A stretch of 64,000 bases of DNA from JAHBNG01 sp039028975 (GTDB lineage Bacteria > Chloroflexota > Anaerolineae > Caldilineales > Caldilineaceae), in assembly GCA_039028975.1 (NCBI GenBank), contig JBCCHB010000081.1, forward strand, positions 6,740-70,739, in the 5' to 3' direction. The first letter of the stretch is position 1. Each line of letters opens with the position of its first letter. The notes below the pieces were generated by a model that made no database searches, was not told the origin of the DNA, and saw nothing but the letters and a program-made list of their open reading frames with translations. Positions 32,316 through 41,564 of this stretch are shown one piece after another. The translations under genes and the position numbers were made by a program.

Positions 32316-33788
32316 TCACTCAAACCAATAACTGTACAGCTGTGCATTGTGCAGAAGAACTCGCAACTGAATCGGTCCACCCGAAGACGAAGGCATCCCG
32401 TTATGCCCTTGCCAATTCACGGCTAGGCGCACATTATCGTCGCTTATGGGTACACACTCACCTCGACCAAAACCTGGCACAGGTTGACCTGTAGCATCAA
32501 TCAGCTCACAAAATACTTCGCCCTTGCTCGCGTCAACGTTCAGGTAGAGCTGCTCTCCTTCCCAATGAAAGGCCTCTGTCGTAACCGAGCCACCATCTTC
32601 GTCAGCATCTAGCGATATAAAACCGTCCCGTCTTAGCGTCGCCAAACAGATAGCCGCGCAATCTGGATCAGGATTCTCTGGCGGCCAGCGAAATTTGATC
32701 CCAGTATAATAGAACCAGAGTTCATCATCTCGGATGACGGGCGAAGACGGCCCCAAGATTTGCAGCGTGTCATAAGCACCTGCACCTAACGGCGAAGAAT
32801 CGATGAAGGGCCGACGCTCTCCTAATCGATCCCAGTTGCGCATATCTCGGCTGCTTGCCAACTGGACGTGGTGAAACCCGTCATGATTGCGCCCTTCCCA
32901 GGTGCGCCCCACGTGGTGAAACATAGACGCGAAGCCAATATAGCGGCTCTCGTAACGGGAGATGGCGAAGTTATAGACATCAACGCCGTATTCCTCTGGA
33001 TGATTGACAACGGGCTGCTGCAGTGCGGGGTTAGCCAAACGATTGATGATCACCTCGCGGGCTAGCTGTTGGTCTTCTTCATCGGCATGAAAGACCAGCT
33101 CGGGTTCTGTCCACTGGGCAAAGTCCTTGCTAGTGAGCAGTGCATGGGAGCGACCATAAGGCCCCCGGACCTTGACCGTGGCGATGAAAAGCTGGTGGGC
33201 TGCATCAAAGCTAAAATTGGGTTCGTCGCCGGATTCAACGAATGGAACGTCAAGCAACTTCCAGGCAATGCCATCCGGAGAGGTGGCAAAGGCGATGGCG
33301 TGTTTGGGCAGTAAGGTAAAGAGAATGCCTTTGAAGCGACGACTCGGATCGGGATCGTTGCCATCATAGACCACGCAAGGGATTTCGCTGGTGCGATTCT
33401 CGCCCATAGAAACATAGACCGCGTTGTTTTCCCGCGAACCTTGCAATGACAGCTGGCCCACATGGGGCTGGGACCAGTTCACACCATCGCGGCTTTCGTG
33501 TATCTCAGAAAAACCCGCTTCATCATGTTGTTTATCCCCGATGGTCCAAAATTTCCACACATTTGTCTCGGGATCCCAAGCCGGAGCACTGCGGGTTTGA
33601 GGACGATAGACGGCACCATAGGCTGCCCCGGTGGCCCTTTGAGTAACTGGGTTACGACGGATGACCGCGCCCTTCTTGTTGGGCTGATGCATGGTCCGCC
33701 GTAGGTTTTCCAGTTGCGCGATATCAACATCATCCAGGAAGAGTTGGCGTTCTGCCTTTGGCAAACGCAGTGTTTCTACTGTTGTCAT
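32316..33788 (-). CDS. Five-bladed propeller glycosidase-like protein, second copy
   Basis: A 490-residue cytoplasmic protein. Propeller turns are plain (SAPAWDPETNVWKFW, SRDGVNWSQPHVG, TSPDGIAWKLLD, SSRDMRNWDRLGE). The C-terminal 95 residues form a sandwich (LYLNVDASKGEVFCELIDA ... IQLRVLLHNAQLYSYWFE) shared with 21921-23336. GH32/GH43/GH68 relatives use acidic residues in blades 1-3; WDPE and DADEE stretches exist but I cannot assign them. It is followed directly by the AgaI-like gene, with one base between the stop and the next start, so the two are coupled: release of an amino sugar, then its isomerisation, is a natural reading. Confidence 0.72.
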   Translation of the reverse strand: MTTVETLRLPKAERQLFLDDVDIAQLENLRRTMHQPNKKGAVIRRNPVTQRATGAAYGAVYRPQTRSAPAWDPETNVWKFWTIGDKQHDEAGFSEIHESRDGVNWSQPHVGQLSLQGSRENNAVYVSMGENRTSEIPCVVYDGNDPDPSRRFKGILFTLLPKHAIAFATSPDGIAWKLLDVPFVESGDEPNFSFDAAHQLFIATVKVRGPYGRSHALLTSKDFAQWTEPELVFHADEEDQQLAREVIINRLANPALQQPVVNHPEEYGVDVYNFAISRYESRYIGFASMFHHVGRTWEGRNHDGFHHVQLASSRDMRNWDRLGERRPFIDSSPLGAGAYDTLQILGPSSPVIRDDELWFYYTGIKFRWPPENPDPDCAAICLATLRRDGFISLDADEDGGSVTTEAFHWEGEQLYLNVDASKGEVFCELIDATGQPVPGFGRGECVPISDDNVRLAVNWQGHNGMPSSSGGPIQLRVLLHNAQLYSYWFE

Positions 33789-33805
33789 AGAGATCCAGCC
33801 CGTTT

Positions 33806-33825
33806 CTAATCTAATCTAATCTAAT
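33806..33825. repeat. Pentanucleotide repeat at the end of a permease gene
   Basis: Four units of CTAAT follow one another and cover the stop codon and last two codons (LD, stop) of the permease that ends at 33816. On the coding strand each unit reads ATTAG and contains a TAG in one frame. Slippage would alter the last residues only slightly. Confidence 0.8.
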
Positions 33826-34751
33826 GTCATACGTGGATCAAAGGCATCGCGTAGCGCGTCACCGAAGAAGTTCATGGAAAGGACGGCAAAGGCAATGGCG
33901 ACAGCGGAAGGAAGCCAACGCCAGAGCATCCCTTCCAGGACGGGCAACTGCATGGCGGTGGTCAACGTCTGTCCCCAGCTAGGCGTCGGTTGTTGTACGC
34001 CCAGGCCTAGGAAACTTAAGCTCGATTCAGTCATAATCGCGCCGGCTAAACCGAGGGTGGCCGCGACGACCACGGGGCCGATAACGTTGGGCAAGATGTG
34101 ACGAAATATGATGCGACGGGTGGGTACACCCGTCGCAACCGCGGCGACGACGAAGTCTTGTCTGCGTAAGCTGAGGAACTGGCTACGAATCAGACGCGTC
34201 ATGTCGGGCCAGCCAAAGATGCCGATAATGATCATGATATTGAAGATGTTGGGTGGCAAGACCGCAGCAACCGTAATGATCAACAGAAAGGTGGGAAAAC
34301 ACATAATGATATCGGTGAAGCGCATGATGATGTTGTCAATCATGCCTCCCATGTAGCCGGATATGCTACCCAACAGCAGGGCGATGGTTGTGTAAATACC
34401 CACGGCCACAAGGCCCACTGAAAGCGAGATCCGCGCGCCATAGACCAACCGCGCCCAAACATCACGTCCGATAGAATCGGTCCCTAGAATGTGTTCTGAA
34501 CTGGGCGGTTGGTTCCTCATGCTTAGCTCAGTGACAACCGGATCTTTCCCCGCCACAACAGGCGCAAAAACGGCCGCTATCAGCAGAAGCAGAAGCATGA
34601 CTAAGCCAAGCATGCCCAGTTTGTGACGCCACATCCGCCGCCAAAATCGACTTTGGCTCGAGTCGCGTCGAGGTGCTTGCAGCGTCTGCCCAAGAACCGC
34701 CTTGGTTGCGCCACGCTCGCTCTGCTGCTCAGGCTGTTCTTTCACTGTCAT
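33816..34751 (-). CDS. Peptide-type ABC transporter permease (DppC/OppC-like)
   Basis: A 311-residue inner-membrane permease. A charged N-terminus precedes the first span (LGMLGLVMLLLLLIAAVFAP), then HILGTDSIGRDVWARLVYGARISLSVG, the DppC hallmark region, and the EAA loop AAVATGVPTRRIIFRHILPN. Six spans are visible. It pairs with the DppB-type gene upstream. The ATG at 34751 is preferred by similarity; an upstream ATG at 34793 adds 14 residues. No ATP-binding partner is nearby. The 300-base gap to the DppB gene is filled by a palindromic element. Confidence 0.9.
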   Translation of the reverse strand: MTVKEQPEQQSERGATKAVLGQTLQAPRRDSSQSRFWRRMWRHKLGMLGLVMLLLLLIAAVFAPVVAGKDPVVTELSMRNQPPSSEHILGTDSIGRDVWARLVYGARISLSVGLVAVGIYTTIALLLGSISGYMGGMIDNIIMRFTDIIMCFPTFLLIITVAAVLPPNIFNIMIIIGIFGWPDMTRLIRSQFLSLRRQDFVVAAVATGVPTRRIIFRHILPNVIGPVVVAATLGLAGAIMTESSLSFLGLGVQQPTPSWGQTLTTAMQLPVLEGMLWRWLPSAVAIAFAVLSMNFFGDALRDAFDPRMTLD

Positions 34752-34815
34752 GAGTCTTAATGTCCATATACAATCCGTTAAGAAATTGGGCATGGTTCAA
34801 TCGAGATAGGATTTG

Positions 34816-34945
34816 GTTTACAAATGGTGGTAATTCTTGTCATTTCGAACGGAGAGAGAAATCTGTCGCTTTAGCCGAGAGACGTACAAGATTTCTCCTC
34901 GTCCCTCGTCGAAATGACACGTTTCACAGCACCAGAATTGTAAAC
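34816..34945. mobile_element. 130-bp palindromic element (MITE-like)
   Basis: The ends GTTTACAA (34816-34823) and TTGTAAAC (34938-34945) are complementary, and inner blocks match as well: GTCATTTCGAACGGAG with a later CTCGTCGAAATGAC, and GAGAAATCT with AGATTTCTC. The whole can fold back on itself. It has no coding capacity and lies between two permease genes that must be co-expressed, so it is transcribed. Confidence 0.75.
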
Positions 34946-34994
34946 TTGGTTCCCTCGCATCTGAACCATGCCAGAAACTGATAGCAAACAGCGG

Positions 34995-35042
34995 TACAAC
35001 CAACCGATTACTGACTACCGATGACTGATTACTGATTACCGT
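34995..35042. repeat. Short tandem repeat upstream of the DppC gap
   Basis: The words GATTACTGACTACCGATG, ACTGATTACTGATTACCG follow one another directly before the end of the DppB-type gene. The same vocabulary makes up the longer repeat at 36036-36132. It is non-coding. Confidence 0.55.
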
Positions 35043-35054
35043 CTGTTCGTCTTC

Positions 35055-36017
35055 CTACTCGTAGCGAATGCGCGGATCCACGAAGGCATAGGTGATATCC
35101 GTAAGTAAATTACTCACCAATACGACTAGCGCAACCATGAAGTTAACGCCCATGATCACCGGGTAGTCGCGCGCGAAGACGGCTCCAAGGCTATAGGTCC
35201 CCATGCCCGGCCAGGCAAAGATGAATTCGATAATCACTGTTCCCCCAATCAGATTGGGAATGTTCAAACCGATGATGGTGATCACGGGTATCAGTGCATT
35301 GCGTAGGGCATGGCTCAATAAGATGGCTCTCTCGGCCAGCCCTTTGGCCCGAGCAACCGTGATATAGTCTTGGCGTATGACATCTAACATGCTACCCCGG
35401 GTGTAGCGCATAAAGCTGGCGACGCTGCCCAACCCCAAGACGGCAGCCGGTAGGATCATGTGATGGATGCGTGTCAGAAACGTTGCCGCCTCACCATAAT
35501 TTGTAATGCCAGACGTGGGGAAGAGTGGGAATTTGAGCGAAAAGAGATAGATGCCGCCAATGGCGAAGACAAAGCCAGGGGTAGATATCCAGAAGAAGCC
35601 CAGTAAAGTCAGTAGTTGGTCTACCCACGAATACTGTTTGACAGCAGCAATGATGCCCAAGATAGATCCAACGATGATACCGAAGAGCAGTGCTGTTGCC
35701 GTCAGTTGCAGCGTTGCCGGCAGACGCTCCAATATCTCATCCAACACAGGCGCGCCAGAGGTCAGCGACTGCCCTAGATTGCCGCGCGCCAATTCACGCA
35801 GCCAGATGAAGTAACGCTGATAGGCTGGCTTATTCAAACCATAGTTCTCGCGCATGGCTTCCAGTTGCTCGGGCGAAAAAGATACGATGCCCGTAGTCGG
35901 CATCATGGCGTCTACAAAATCACCCGGCATCAACTCAGTGAGAATAAAGGTGACGAGCGTTAACCCCAGCAGGATAGGGATGGAAATCGCGGTACGACGC
36001 AATATGTAAGTGCGCAA
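35055..36017 (-). CDS. Peptide-type ABC transporter permease (DppB/OppB-like)
   Basis: A 320-residue permease with six spans. It opens MRTYILRRTAISIPILLGLT, the DppB start, and carries DYITVARAKGLAERAILLSHALRNALIP, the EAA loop, and a closing DITYAFVDPRIRYE. The partner solute-binding protein lies upstream and DppC downstream. Members take up peptides, nickel or oligosaccharides; the neighbours here favour oligosaccharides or glycopeptides. No strong ribosome site precedes 36017, and the gap is filled with simple repeats. Confidence 0.92.
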   Translation of the reverse strand: MRTYILRRTAISIPILLGLTLVTFILTELMPGDFVDAMMPTTGIVSFSPEQLEAMRENYGLNKPAYQRYFIWLRELARGNLGQSLTSGAPVLDEILERLPATLQLTATALLFGIIVGSILGIIAAVKQYSWVDQLLTLLGFFWISTPGFVFAIGGIYLFSLKFPLFPTSGITNYGEAATFLTRIHHMILPAAVLGLGSVASFMRYTRGSMLDVIRQDYITVARAKGLAERAILLSHALRNALIPVITIIGLNIPNLIGGTVIIEFIFAWPGMGTYSLGAVFARDYPVIMGVNFMVALVVLVSNLLTDITYAFVDPRIRYE

Positions 36018-36035
36018 CGATACAACCTCTGCGTA

Positions 36036-36132
36036 TTCGGTGAGTCGGTGATCGGTGAGTCGGTAATCGGTGAGTCGGTCGACTGACCTACCGATTACCG
36101 ACCTACTGACCTACCGACCTACTGACCTACCA
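36036..36132. repeat. Compound simple repeat with mirrored halves
   Basis: The left half repeats CGGTGAGTCGGTAAT with slight changes about two and a half times (36036-36080); the right half repeats CGACCTACTGACCTAC about twice, preceded by CGATTACCGAC (36081-36132). The right half is broadly the reverse complement of the left, so the region can fold. It separates the solute-binding protein gene from DppB. Confidence 0.75.
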
Positions 36133-36148
36133 GCTTCCGGTCAATTGC

Positions 36149-37825
36149 CTACTCAGAAACAGACCAGTTCGCGGCATTGTTAAAGCCATTGTTAAAGGGG
36201 TAGAAGACATTCCACAGTGCGTCATCGTCAAAGCCGCCTACGCGTTTGTTGACCGCCACGATGCCGGTGAATTGAAGGAAGGGCATCATGGGCAGCTCCT
36301 CATTCAACTTGACCTGAATCTCCTGGTGAATAGCTTTCCGCTCATCGTCATCAACCGTGACAGCCGTCTGGTTGAAGAGTTCTGTCGCCTCTGGATCACC
36401 CCATGGGGTCCGGCAGCGCTCGGCATCGGTAAAGAAAGAATTATAATCTTCTGGGAAGGCGAAGCCCCAACCCTGATAGAGCATGTCGAAATCACAATTT
36501 TCCTGCGCAACACCCACCGCGGTCCCTTCCAAAAGCTGTAGTTGGGTCTTGACACCCACCTGGGCCAGGTTCTGTTGGATCGCGGCCATAATGTCCTGGT
36601 GCAAGGGATCGCCATAGTACCAGTTGATCTTCAGTTCTGTTTCCGGATCCCAGGCACCATCAGCTTCAGCGGCTGCCAGCAGTTCCTGAGCCTTTTCAGG
36701 GTTGTATTCGTATTGATTGAGGTCCGAGGCCAACCAGGGGCGCATCTCCATGTAGGAATTGTAGGGCTTGCACAGACCCGCATAGAGACCTTCACAGATC
36801 CCTTCCCGATCAATACTGTAAGCTAATGCCTGGCGAACCCGCTTGTCCGACAGCCGGTCCGATTCGTAGTTCAGCAGGAAGACGCGGATGTAGTTTCGAT
36901 TGACCAGATGGACATCGATGTTATCCAATCCCTGCACCTGCTCGTAGAAGTCCTGGGGTACGTTCCAAATGTCCAGTTCACCCTTCTGCAGCGCAATAAA
37001 CTGGGTATCTTCCGTGCCAAAGTTCTTGTAGAGAATACGTTCCACTTTGGGCGTCTCACCGTAATAATCGTCGTTGCGCACGAGTTCGATAAACTGGTCG
37101 CGCTCGGCCTGTACAAATTTAAAGGGTCCAGAACCGATGTTCAGTTCGGGCGTGTACCAAGATGGAGAATGGTGTTCCACAACGTCTTCTGGTGCGACAT
37201 CACCGAAGATATGGCCGGGTAGGATCTGCAGATCTGTAGTAGCGGAGAGGTGCCAGCCAACAGTCGGCTGTTCCAATTCTATGATAACGGTGTAGTCATC
37301 GGGAACCTGCACGCCTGGCAACTCATCAGATTCGCCATCATAGAAGGCTTGGCCACCCTTAACGCTGCTGATCCAACGCTCGGGATTGATGTTGGTCGCC
37401 TGGGTCATGATAAATCGTATGGTCGCCTCTACATCGTGGGCCGTTACTGGTTCCCCATCATGCCATGAGGCATCGTCTCGCAGGTTAAATGTATATGTGG
37501 TGGCGTCGTCCGACACTTCCCAAGATAGCGCTAGATCTGGATGTGGCTCGTTGTTGCGGTCCAGATTAAATAGGCGGCTGTGGGTCAGCATGGCAGGCGT
37601 ATTGCTGCTATACCCATATTGGTAGGTTGGCCGGAAGGGGCTATAGGTCCCCCATGGGGAAGCTGTGGCCAAAGTCAATGTACTCACGTCTTCAGCTGCT
37701 GTTCCCGCTGCCGCTGAGTCGCCTCCGGCATCGGTCGGTGCCGCAACTGGTGCGCAGGCAGCGAGTATCAATACCAGCAAGATACTGAGGCTAAACAGGT
37801 TCTTTGTGATGGATTTGGGATTCAT
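36149..37825 (-). CDS. Solute-binding lipoprotein of a peptide-type ABC transporter (SBP family 5)
   Basis: A 558-residue secreted lipoprotein. Residues 1-24 form a signal peptide with lipobox LAAC. The family-5 text is plain: YTFNLRDDASWHDGEPVTAHDV, GSGPFKFV, VRQALAYSIDREGI and a closing LPMMPFLQFTGIVAVNKRVGG. It captures substrate for the DppB/DppC pair downstream. The ribosome site is AAGGAGAACC, within a leader (ACACAAGGAGAACC) also found before the sugar-binding protein at 51523. The length is usual. Substrate cannot be told, though the surrounding genes point to glycans. Confidence 0.93.
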   Translation of the reverse strand: MNPKSITKNLFSLSILLVLILAACAPVAAPTDAGGDSAAAGTAAEDVSTLTLATASPWGTYSPFRPTYQYGYSSNTPAMLTHSRLFNLDRNNEPHPDLALSWEVSDDATTYTFNLRDDASWHDGEPVTAHDVEATIRFIMTQATNINPERWISSVKGGQAFYDGESDELPGVQVPDDYTVIIELEQPTVGWHLSATTDLQILPGHIFGDVAPEDVVEHHSPSWYTPELNIGSGPFKFVQAERDQFIELVRNDDYYGETPKVERILYKNFGTEDTQFIALQKGELDIWNVPQDFYEQVQGLDNIDVHLVNRNYIRVFLLNYESDRLSDKRVRQALAYSIDREGICEGLYAGLCKPYNSYMEMRPWLASDLNQYEYNPEKAQELLAAAEADGAWDPETELKINWYYGDPLHQDIMAAIQQNLAQVGVKTQLQLLEGTAVGVAQENCDFDMLYQGWGFAFPEDYNSFFTDAERCRTPWGDPEATELFNQTAVTVDDDERKAIHQEIQVKLNEELPMMPFLQFTGIVAVNKRVGGFDDDALWNVFYPFNNGFNNAANWSVSE

Positions 37826-38151
37826 TGGTTCTCCTTGTGTATGATTTTGTGAAGGGAAACAACTCAGCTGAACATCGACACAGCTTACGAAGTAGCCAAG
37901 ATTTGGGCGAGATGCAGGTCTGCTATCCGGCAGCTACTGCATGACAGAATCGATACTTCAACACGTGCTGCGTCTAAGACGCGAATTACAGTTGTACAGA
38001 TTTGGCAATCTCAAACAACGTGCGAGTGTGAATTGGGATAGGGGGAAAAAGGGGCTGAGCGTAGGTTATCACGAAACGATTAACGCGTCAAGGACGGAAA
38101 ATTTGACGATAATCCATAAATCCCCACTCGATTAATCATGACCGACTCCCT
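37826..38151. other. Intergenic region, 326 bp
   Basis: It separates the sialidase-like gene (ending 38152) from the solute-binding lipoprotein gene (starting 37825). The promoter of the importer operon should lie here. Only the strong ribosome site at the right-hand border of the lipoprotein gene can be seen. A stretch near 38070 (CACGAAACGATTAACGCGTC) has operator-like half-sites but no clear symmetry. Confidence 0.45.
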
Positions 38152-39267
38152 TCAAACAGTAAGTCGCGCCCAGTGAATATCCATGGCCTGCGGGGTACCT
38201 GCGTAATGAACCACCATCACATCCCCGCTGGGCAGCGCTTCCGCATAGGGTAAGCCAAAGCTCCACAGCCCCATCTCTGCCAACAGTTCCCCGGTGCTAT
38301 CATCTCGTTTAGCCGCTCCCTCTTGAGCATAGATGACCAGATCGCTGGCTGGCTCAAAAGGAGTGTCCATGCTGGGCGCAACCCGTGCGCGGATTGAGTG
38401 GCTTTGAAAGCGATCTACGTAGGCCAGCACCACGCGACCATCAGGCAGAACCGCGGGACGTCCAGCCTGATCGGCAAAGCCTAGATCTTCTGGTTCGGTC
38501 CAGCTTTTTCCGTTGTCATGGCTGATGCGGCGGTGGATGTTCAGGTAATTAGTGGTGTAGGAATCGTAGGTCCAGGCGAAGGTACCGATCTGCCCATTGG
38601 GCGCGACACCGCAGCGCAGATCCCAGTTAAAAATGCGGCCAGTTGGATCCTCGCCCGCGACAACCGGTTGAGCCCACGTCTGGCCCTGATCGGTTGAGTG
38701 AAAAAAGACCACCTTCTGCATCCACGGTGATGCATCATGGTAATGCTTGTTGGTTTCGATGCTCATGGCGACGGAGCCGTCAGCCAGCTTAAGGATCGGG
38801 CTTGTCAGGCTGGCGGGACCGATCTCATCAGGCATGGGCACCAACCGCCACGATGACCACGTCTTGCCCTCATCATGCGAGTCCGCCAGCAAAATCGACA
38901 TGGGGACACATCCCTCGGTATCCTCATTAAAGAGGGGTGCATTCGGATAGGTGGTGCGGTCGATCCACATAGTTGCAAGCAGGAGGTGCCCGGGCGTCAG
39001 CTCGGTCAGATATGCGACTTTAATCGTGCCATCTTTGTTATCTAGCGTTGGGCTGGTTAATGGTCTCCAGGGATCGCTCCAGGTATGTCCGCCGTCGCTA
39101 GAGCTGGCGAATTCGACCACCTCGTCCGCGGAGTCTTTGGTTGATCCGGCACGCCATGTCGCGAGTAGCCTGCCATTGGAAAGAGTCGTTACAGTCGGGA
39201 AGGTTAGATTTGCGCGAGACGAATTGGGTTGGCTTTGGCTGAGGATGCCGGATGCGGCTATTTTCAT
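38152..39267 (-). CDS. Sialidase-like (BNR repeat) propeller protein
   Basis: A 371-residue six-bladed propeller. Four Asp-box turns are present: SSDGGHTWSDPW, SHDEGKTWSSW, STDQGQTWAQP and SHDNGKSWTEP. The N-terminus NLTFPTVTTLSNGRLLATWR gives the usual first strand, with an Arg that may belong to the catalytic triad. There is no signal peptide. Exo-alpha-sialidases and related hydrolases have this form; a Tyr/Glu nucleophile pair could not be fixed by eye. It stands upstream of the importer operon on the same strand, and could process what that importer brings in. Confidence 0.8.
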   Translation of the reverse strand: MKIAASGILSQSQPNSSRANLTFPTVTTLSNGRLLATWRAGSTKDSADEVVEFASSSDGGHTWSDPWRPLTSPTLDNKDGTIKVAYLTELTPGHLLLATMWIDRTTYPNAPLFNEDTEGCVPMSILLADSHDEGKTWSSWRLVPMPDEIGPASLTSPILKLADGSVAMSIETNKHYHDASPWMQKVVFFHSTDQGQTWAQPVVAGEDPTGRIFNWDLRCGVAPNGQIGTFAWTYDSYTTNYLNIHRRISHDNGKSWTEPEDLGFADQAGRPAVLPDGRVVLAYVDRFQSHSIRARVAPSMDTPFEPASDLVIYAQEGAAKRDDSTGELLAEMGLWSFGLPYAEALPSGDVMVVHYAGTPQAMDIHWARLTV

Positions 39268-39326
39268 GAGTGTTTTGATTCATTTATTGGTGTGGCGATA
39301 CTATAGGTGTGACGATACCTTGTCTT

Positions 39327-41453
39327 TCAGCAGGGTTCGATTCTTACCGCTTTGATGCGGTTATTATAGTGATCGCTAATCAACAAAAGATCGTCGTAAA
39401 AACAAAGACCGTGGGGTTCATTTAAGCGTGCATCTTTTGCCGCACCGCCTTCTCCAGCATCGCCCGCATAGTCACAACCAGCGACGGTCTCTAATTCGCC
39501 ACTTGCAGTAATGCGCCGAACACGATTATTCACCGAGTCTGAAAAATAGACGGCGTCGTCTGGGCCAACGGCCAGTCCATACGGCAAATTGATTCTAGCC
39601 CTGGTCGCGCTTGTGCCGTCCGGCGAGAAGCCAGCTTCACCGTATCCTGCAATGGTGGTAATGATGCCCCCTGTACTTACTCGGCGTACCACATGGTAGA
39701 TTTTGTCTGCGAAGTAGAGGTTGCCCGCGCTGTCGAAATCAATGGCGGTTGGCGTACCGATTTTAGCCTGGGTCGCCAGACCGCCATCGCCTGAATAACC
39801 CGGTAGTCCTACACCAACCACGGTGGAAATCAGACCCGTCTGGGCATCAATGCGGCGAATACGACCCGCGCCATCGCCTACATAGACATCACCGTTCGGA
39901 CCAACGGCCACGGCTTCGATCTGCATAAAGCTGGCCGAGTTGGCGGGCCCACTATCGCCCTTGTCCCAGCGGCCTTCGCCACCATCCCACGGGAATGTGG
40001 TCCCCGCAATCGTGATGATGGTTCCATCGGCTTCCACTCGTCGAATACGTCCGTTGCGGGTATCAGCAATCAACAATCGTCCGTGGCTATCGACAGCTAC
40101 ATCGTGGGGGTTCCCCAAATAAGCATCCTGGGCTAGACCGTTATCGCCGCCAAAGGCCCGCGCACCGTTGCCAGCCACAGTACAGATCAGACCCGTCTCA
40201 GGATCAATGGCTCGGATTCGTTGATTCCAGACGTCAGCGATGTAGATCGTGCCATTGGGACCAACTGCTAGGCCCCCTGGACCATTGAGGAACGCTGCAG
40301 TAGCGACCTCACCATCATGGACGCTGGTACCGCCCAATGCAGTCGTCACAATACCGGTTCGGCCGTCGTAGCGCCGTAGCCGCCCCGAACAATCCCCCCA
40401 GTAAACTGACCCGTCAGGATCAGCCCAAATCCCCGCTTCCACAGAATTGCATTGGGTCTGGGCACCCGGCAACCCCTCCTCTCCAAAGCCAGGTACACCG
40501 TTGCCGACCACGGTTGTCACAATCCCAGTGACGGCATCGACCTTGCGGACTCGGTAGCCATACTTCTCACCAACGTAGAGGTTGTTATGGGTATCTAGGC
40601 AGATGGCATCTGGCATCAGTGTGCTGGCCTCGTTTGCCGGCCCTCCATCTCCGGCCGAAGAGCGACGTCCATTGCCCAGCACAGTCTCGATGATCCCCGT
40701 GGCCATGTTAATCCTGCGAACCCGGTCGTTGGAGTTGTCGCAGACATAGAGGTGATGATAGCCCTGATCAAAGGCCAGATGTTCTGGATGGTGAAATGCT
40801 GCGTCTTGGGCTAGCCCGCCATCCCCATGATAGCCCATAAGGCTCAGCACTGGTCCACTGCTGGGCGCTCCGCCGGTCTTTACAGGGAGAGGGACCGCAC
40901 TTTGGCCAGCAAAGAGGTCAATAAGGCCGGACCGTCCGTCGACGCGTCGAATGTTGTTGGCCCACTCGCTAGAGAGATAGACATTCCCTGCATCGTCCAC
41001 CGCCACGCCACTGGTGGTATCCAACTCTGCCTCCAGGGCCGGTCCGCCGTCGCCACCGCGCCCGGTCCTGCCCGAACCAGCTACCCTAGTCACAAAACCT
41101 GTCTCATAATCGATACGCCGAATAACCTGATTTCCCAGATCCGAAAGATAGAGGTTGCCGTGCCGATCTTGGGTTAAATCGTGGGGCCAAAAGAAACGCG
41201 CTTCGCTGGCTGGGCCGCCGTCGCCTGCATTGCCGGGAATGCCATCACCTGCAAATGGGTGGAGGATACCTTCATGATCAATGCGCCACAGCCGATGGGC
41301 ATGATAATCGACCACGATGAGGTCACCATCAGGACGACGCACCACGCCCATCGGCCAGCCCGCGTCCGCTTCGATGGCTGGAATGCCAGTGCGGTAGCCA
41401 ATGCCTGCGATGGTAATGATAGTATAGGGTGGCAGTTTGTTTTTATCTAACAT
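39327..41453 (-). CDS. NHL-repeat propeller protein, 708 aa
   Basis: A large cytoplasmic protein of about twelve NHL units, probably two six-bladed propellers. Each has a form like GNLYLSDLGNQVIRRID, GTIYIADVWNQRIRAID, GRLLIADTRNGRIRRVE or AVYFSDSVNNRVRRI, followed by a GxGxxGxxGDGGPA loop. There is no signal peptide or enzyme domain. Function unknown; such proteins bind partners or serve as lyases in peptide-amidating enzymes, but no fused domain is seen here. A 424-base piece of the gene occurs again at 45764. Confidence 0.87.
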   Translation of the reverse strand: MLDKNKLPPYTIITIAGIGYRTGIPAIEADAGWPMGVVRRPDGDLIVVDYHAHRLWRIDHEGILHPFAGDGIPGNAGDGGPASEARFFWPHDLTQDRHGNLYLSDLGNQVIRRIDYETGFVTRVAGSGRTGRGGDGGPALEAELDTTSGVAVDDAGNVYLSSEWANNIRRVDGRSGLIDLFAGQSAVPLPVKTGGAPSSGPVLSLMGYHGDGGLAQDAAFHHPEHLAFDQGYHHLYVCDNSNDRVRRINMATGIIETVLGNGRRSSAGDGGPANEASTLMPDAICLDTHNNLYVGEKYGYRVRKVDAVTGIVTTVVGNGVPGFGEEGLPGAQTQCNSVEAGIWADPDGSVYWGDCSGRLRRYDGRTGIVTTALGGTSVHDGEVATAAFLNGPGGLAVGPNGTIYIADVWNQRIRAIDPETGLICTVAGNGARAFGGDNGLAQDAYLGNPHDVAVDSHGRLLIADTRNGRIRRVEADGTIITIAGTTFPWDGGEGRWDKGDSGPANSASFMQIEAVAVGPNGDVYVGDGAGRIRRIDAQTGLISTVVGVGLPGYSGDGGLATQAKIGTPTAIDFDSAGNLYFADKIYHVVRRVSTGGIITTIAGYGEAGFSPDGTSATRARINLPYGLAVGPDDAVYFSDSVNNRVRRITASGELETVAGCDYAGDAGEGGAAKDARLNEPHGLCFYDDLLLISDHYNNRIKAVRIEPC

Positions 41454-41564
41454 CCGGCTGAATCTGAGTCAATTTCCAGCAGTATTTCGATAGAACGATT
41501 TTCTTAAACGATTAGATTTTGGAAGATGGATGGACATAGATCGCGTGTAGATCGCAAATTATCA

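Noticed and set aside
36036..36132. CRISPR array
   Set aside because: The repeats are 15-16 bases and adjacent, without unique spacers, and no cas gene is near.
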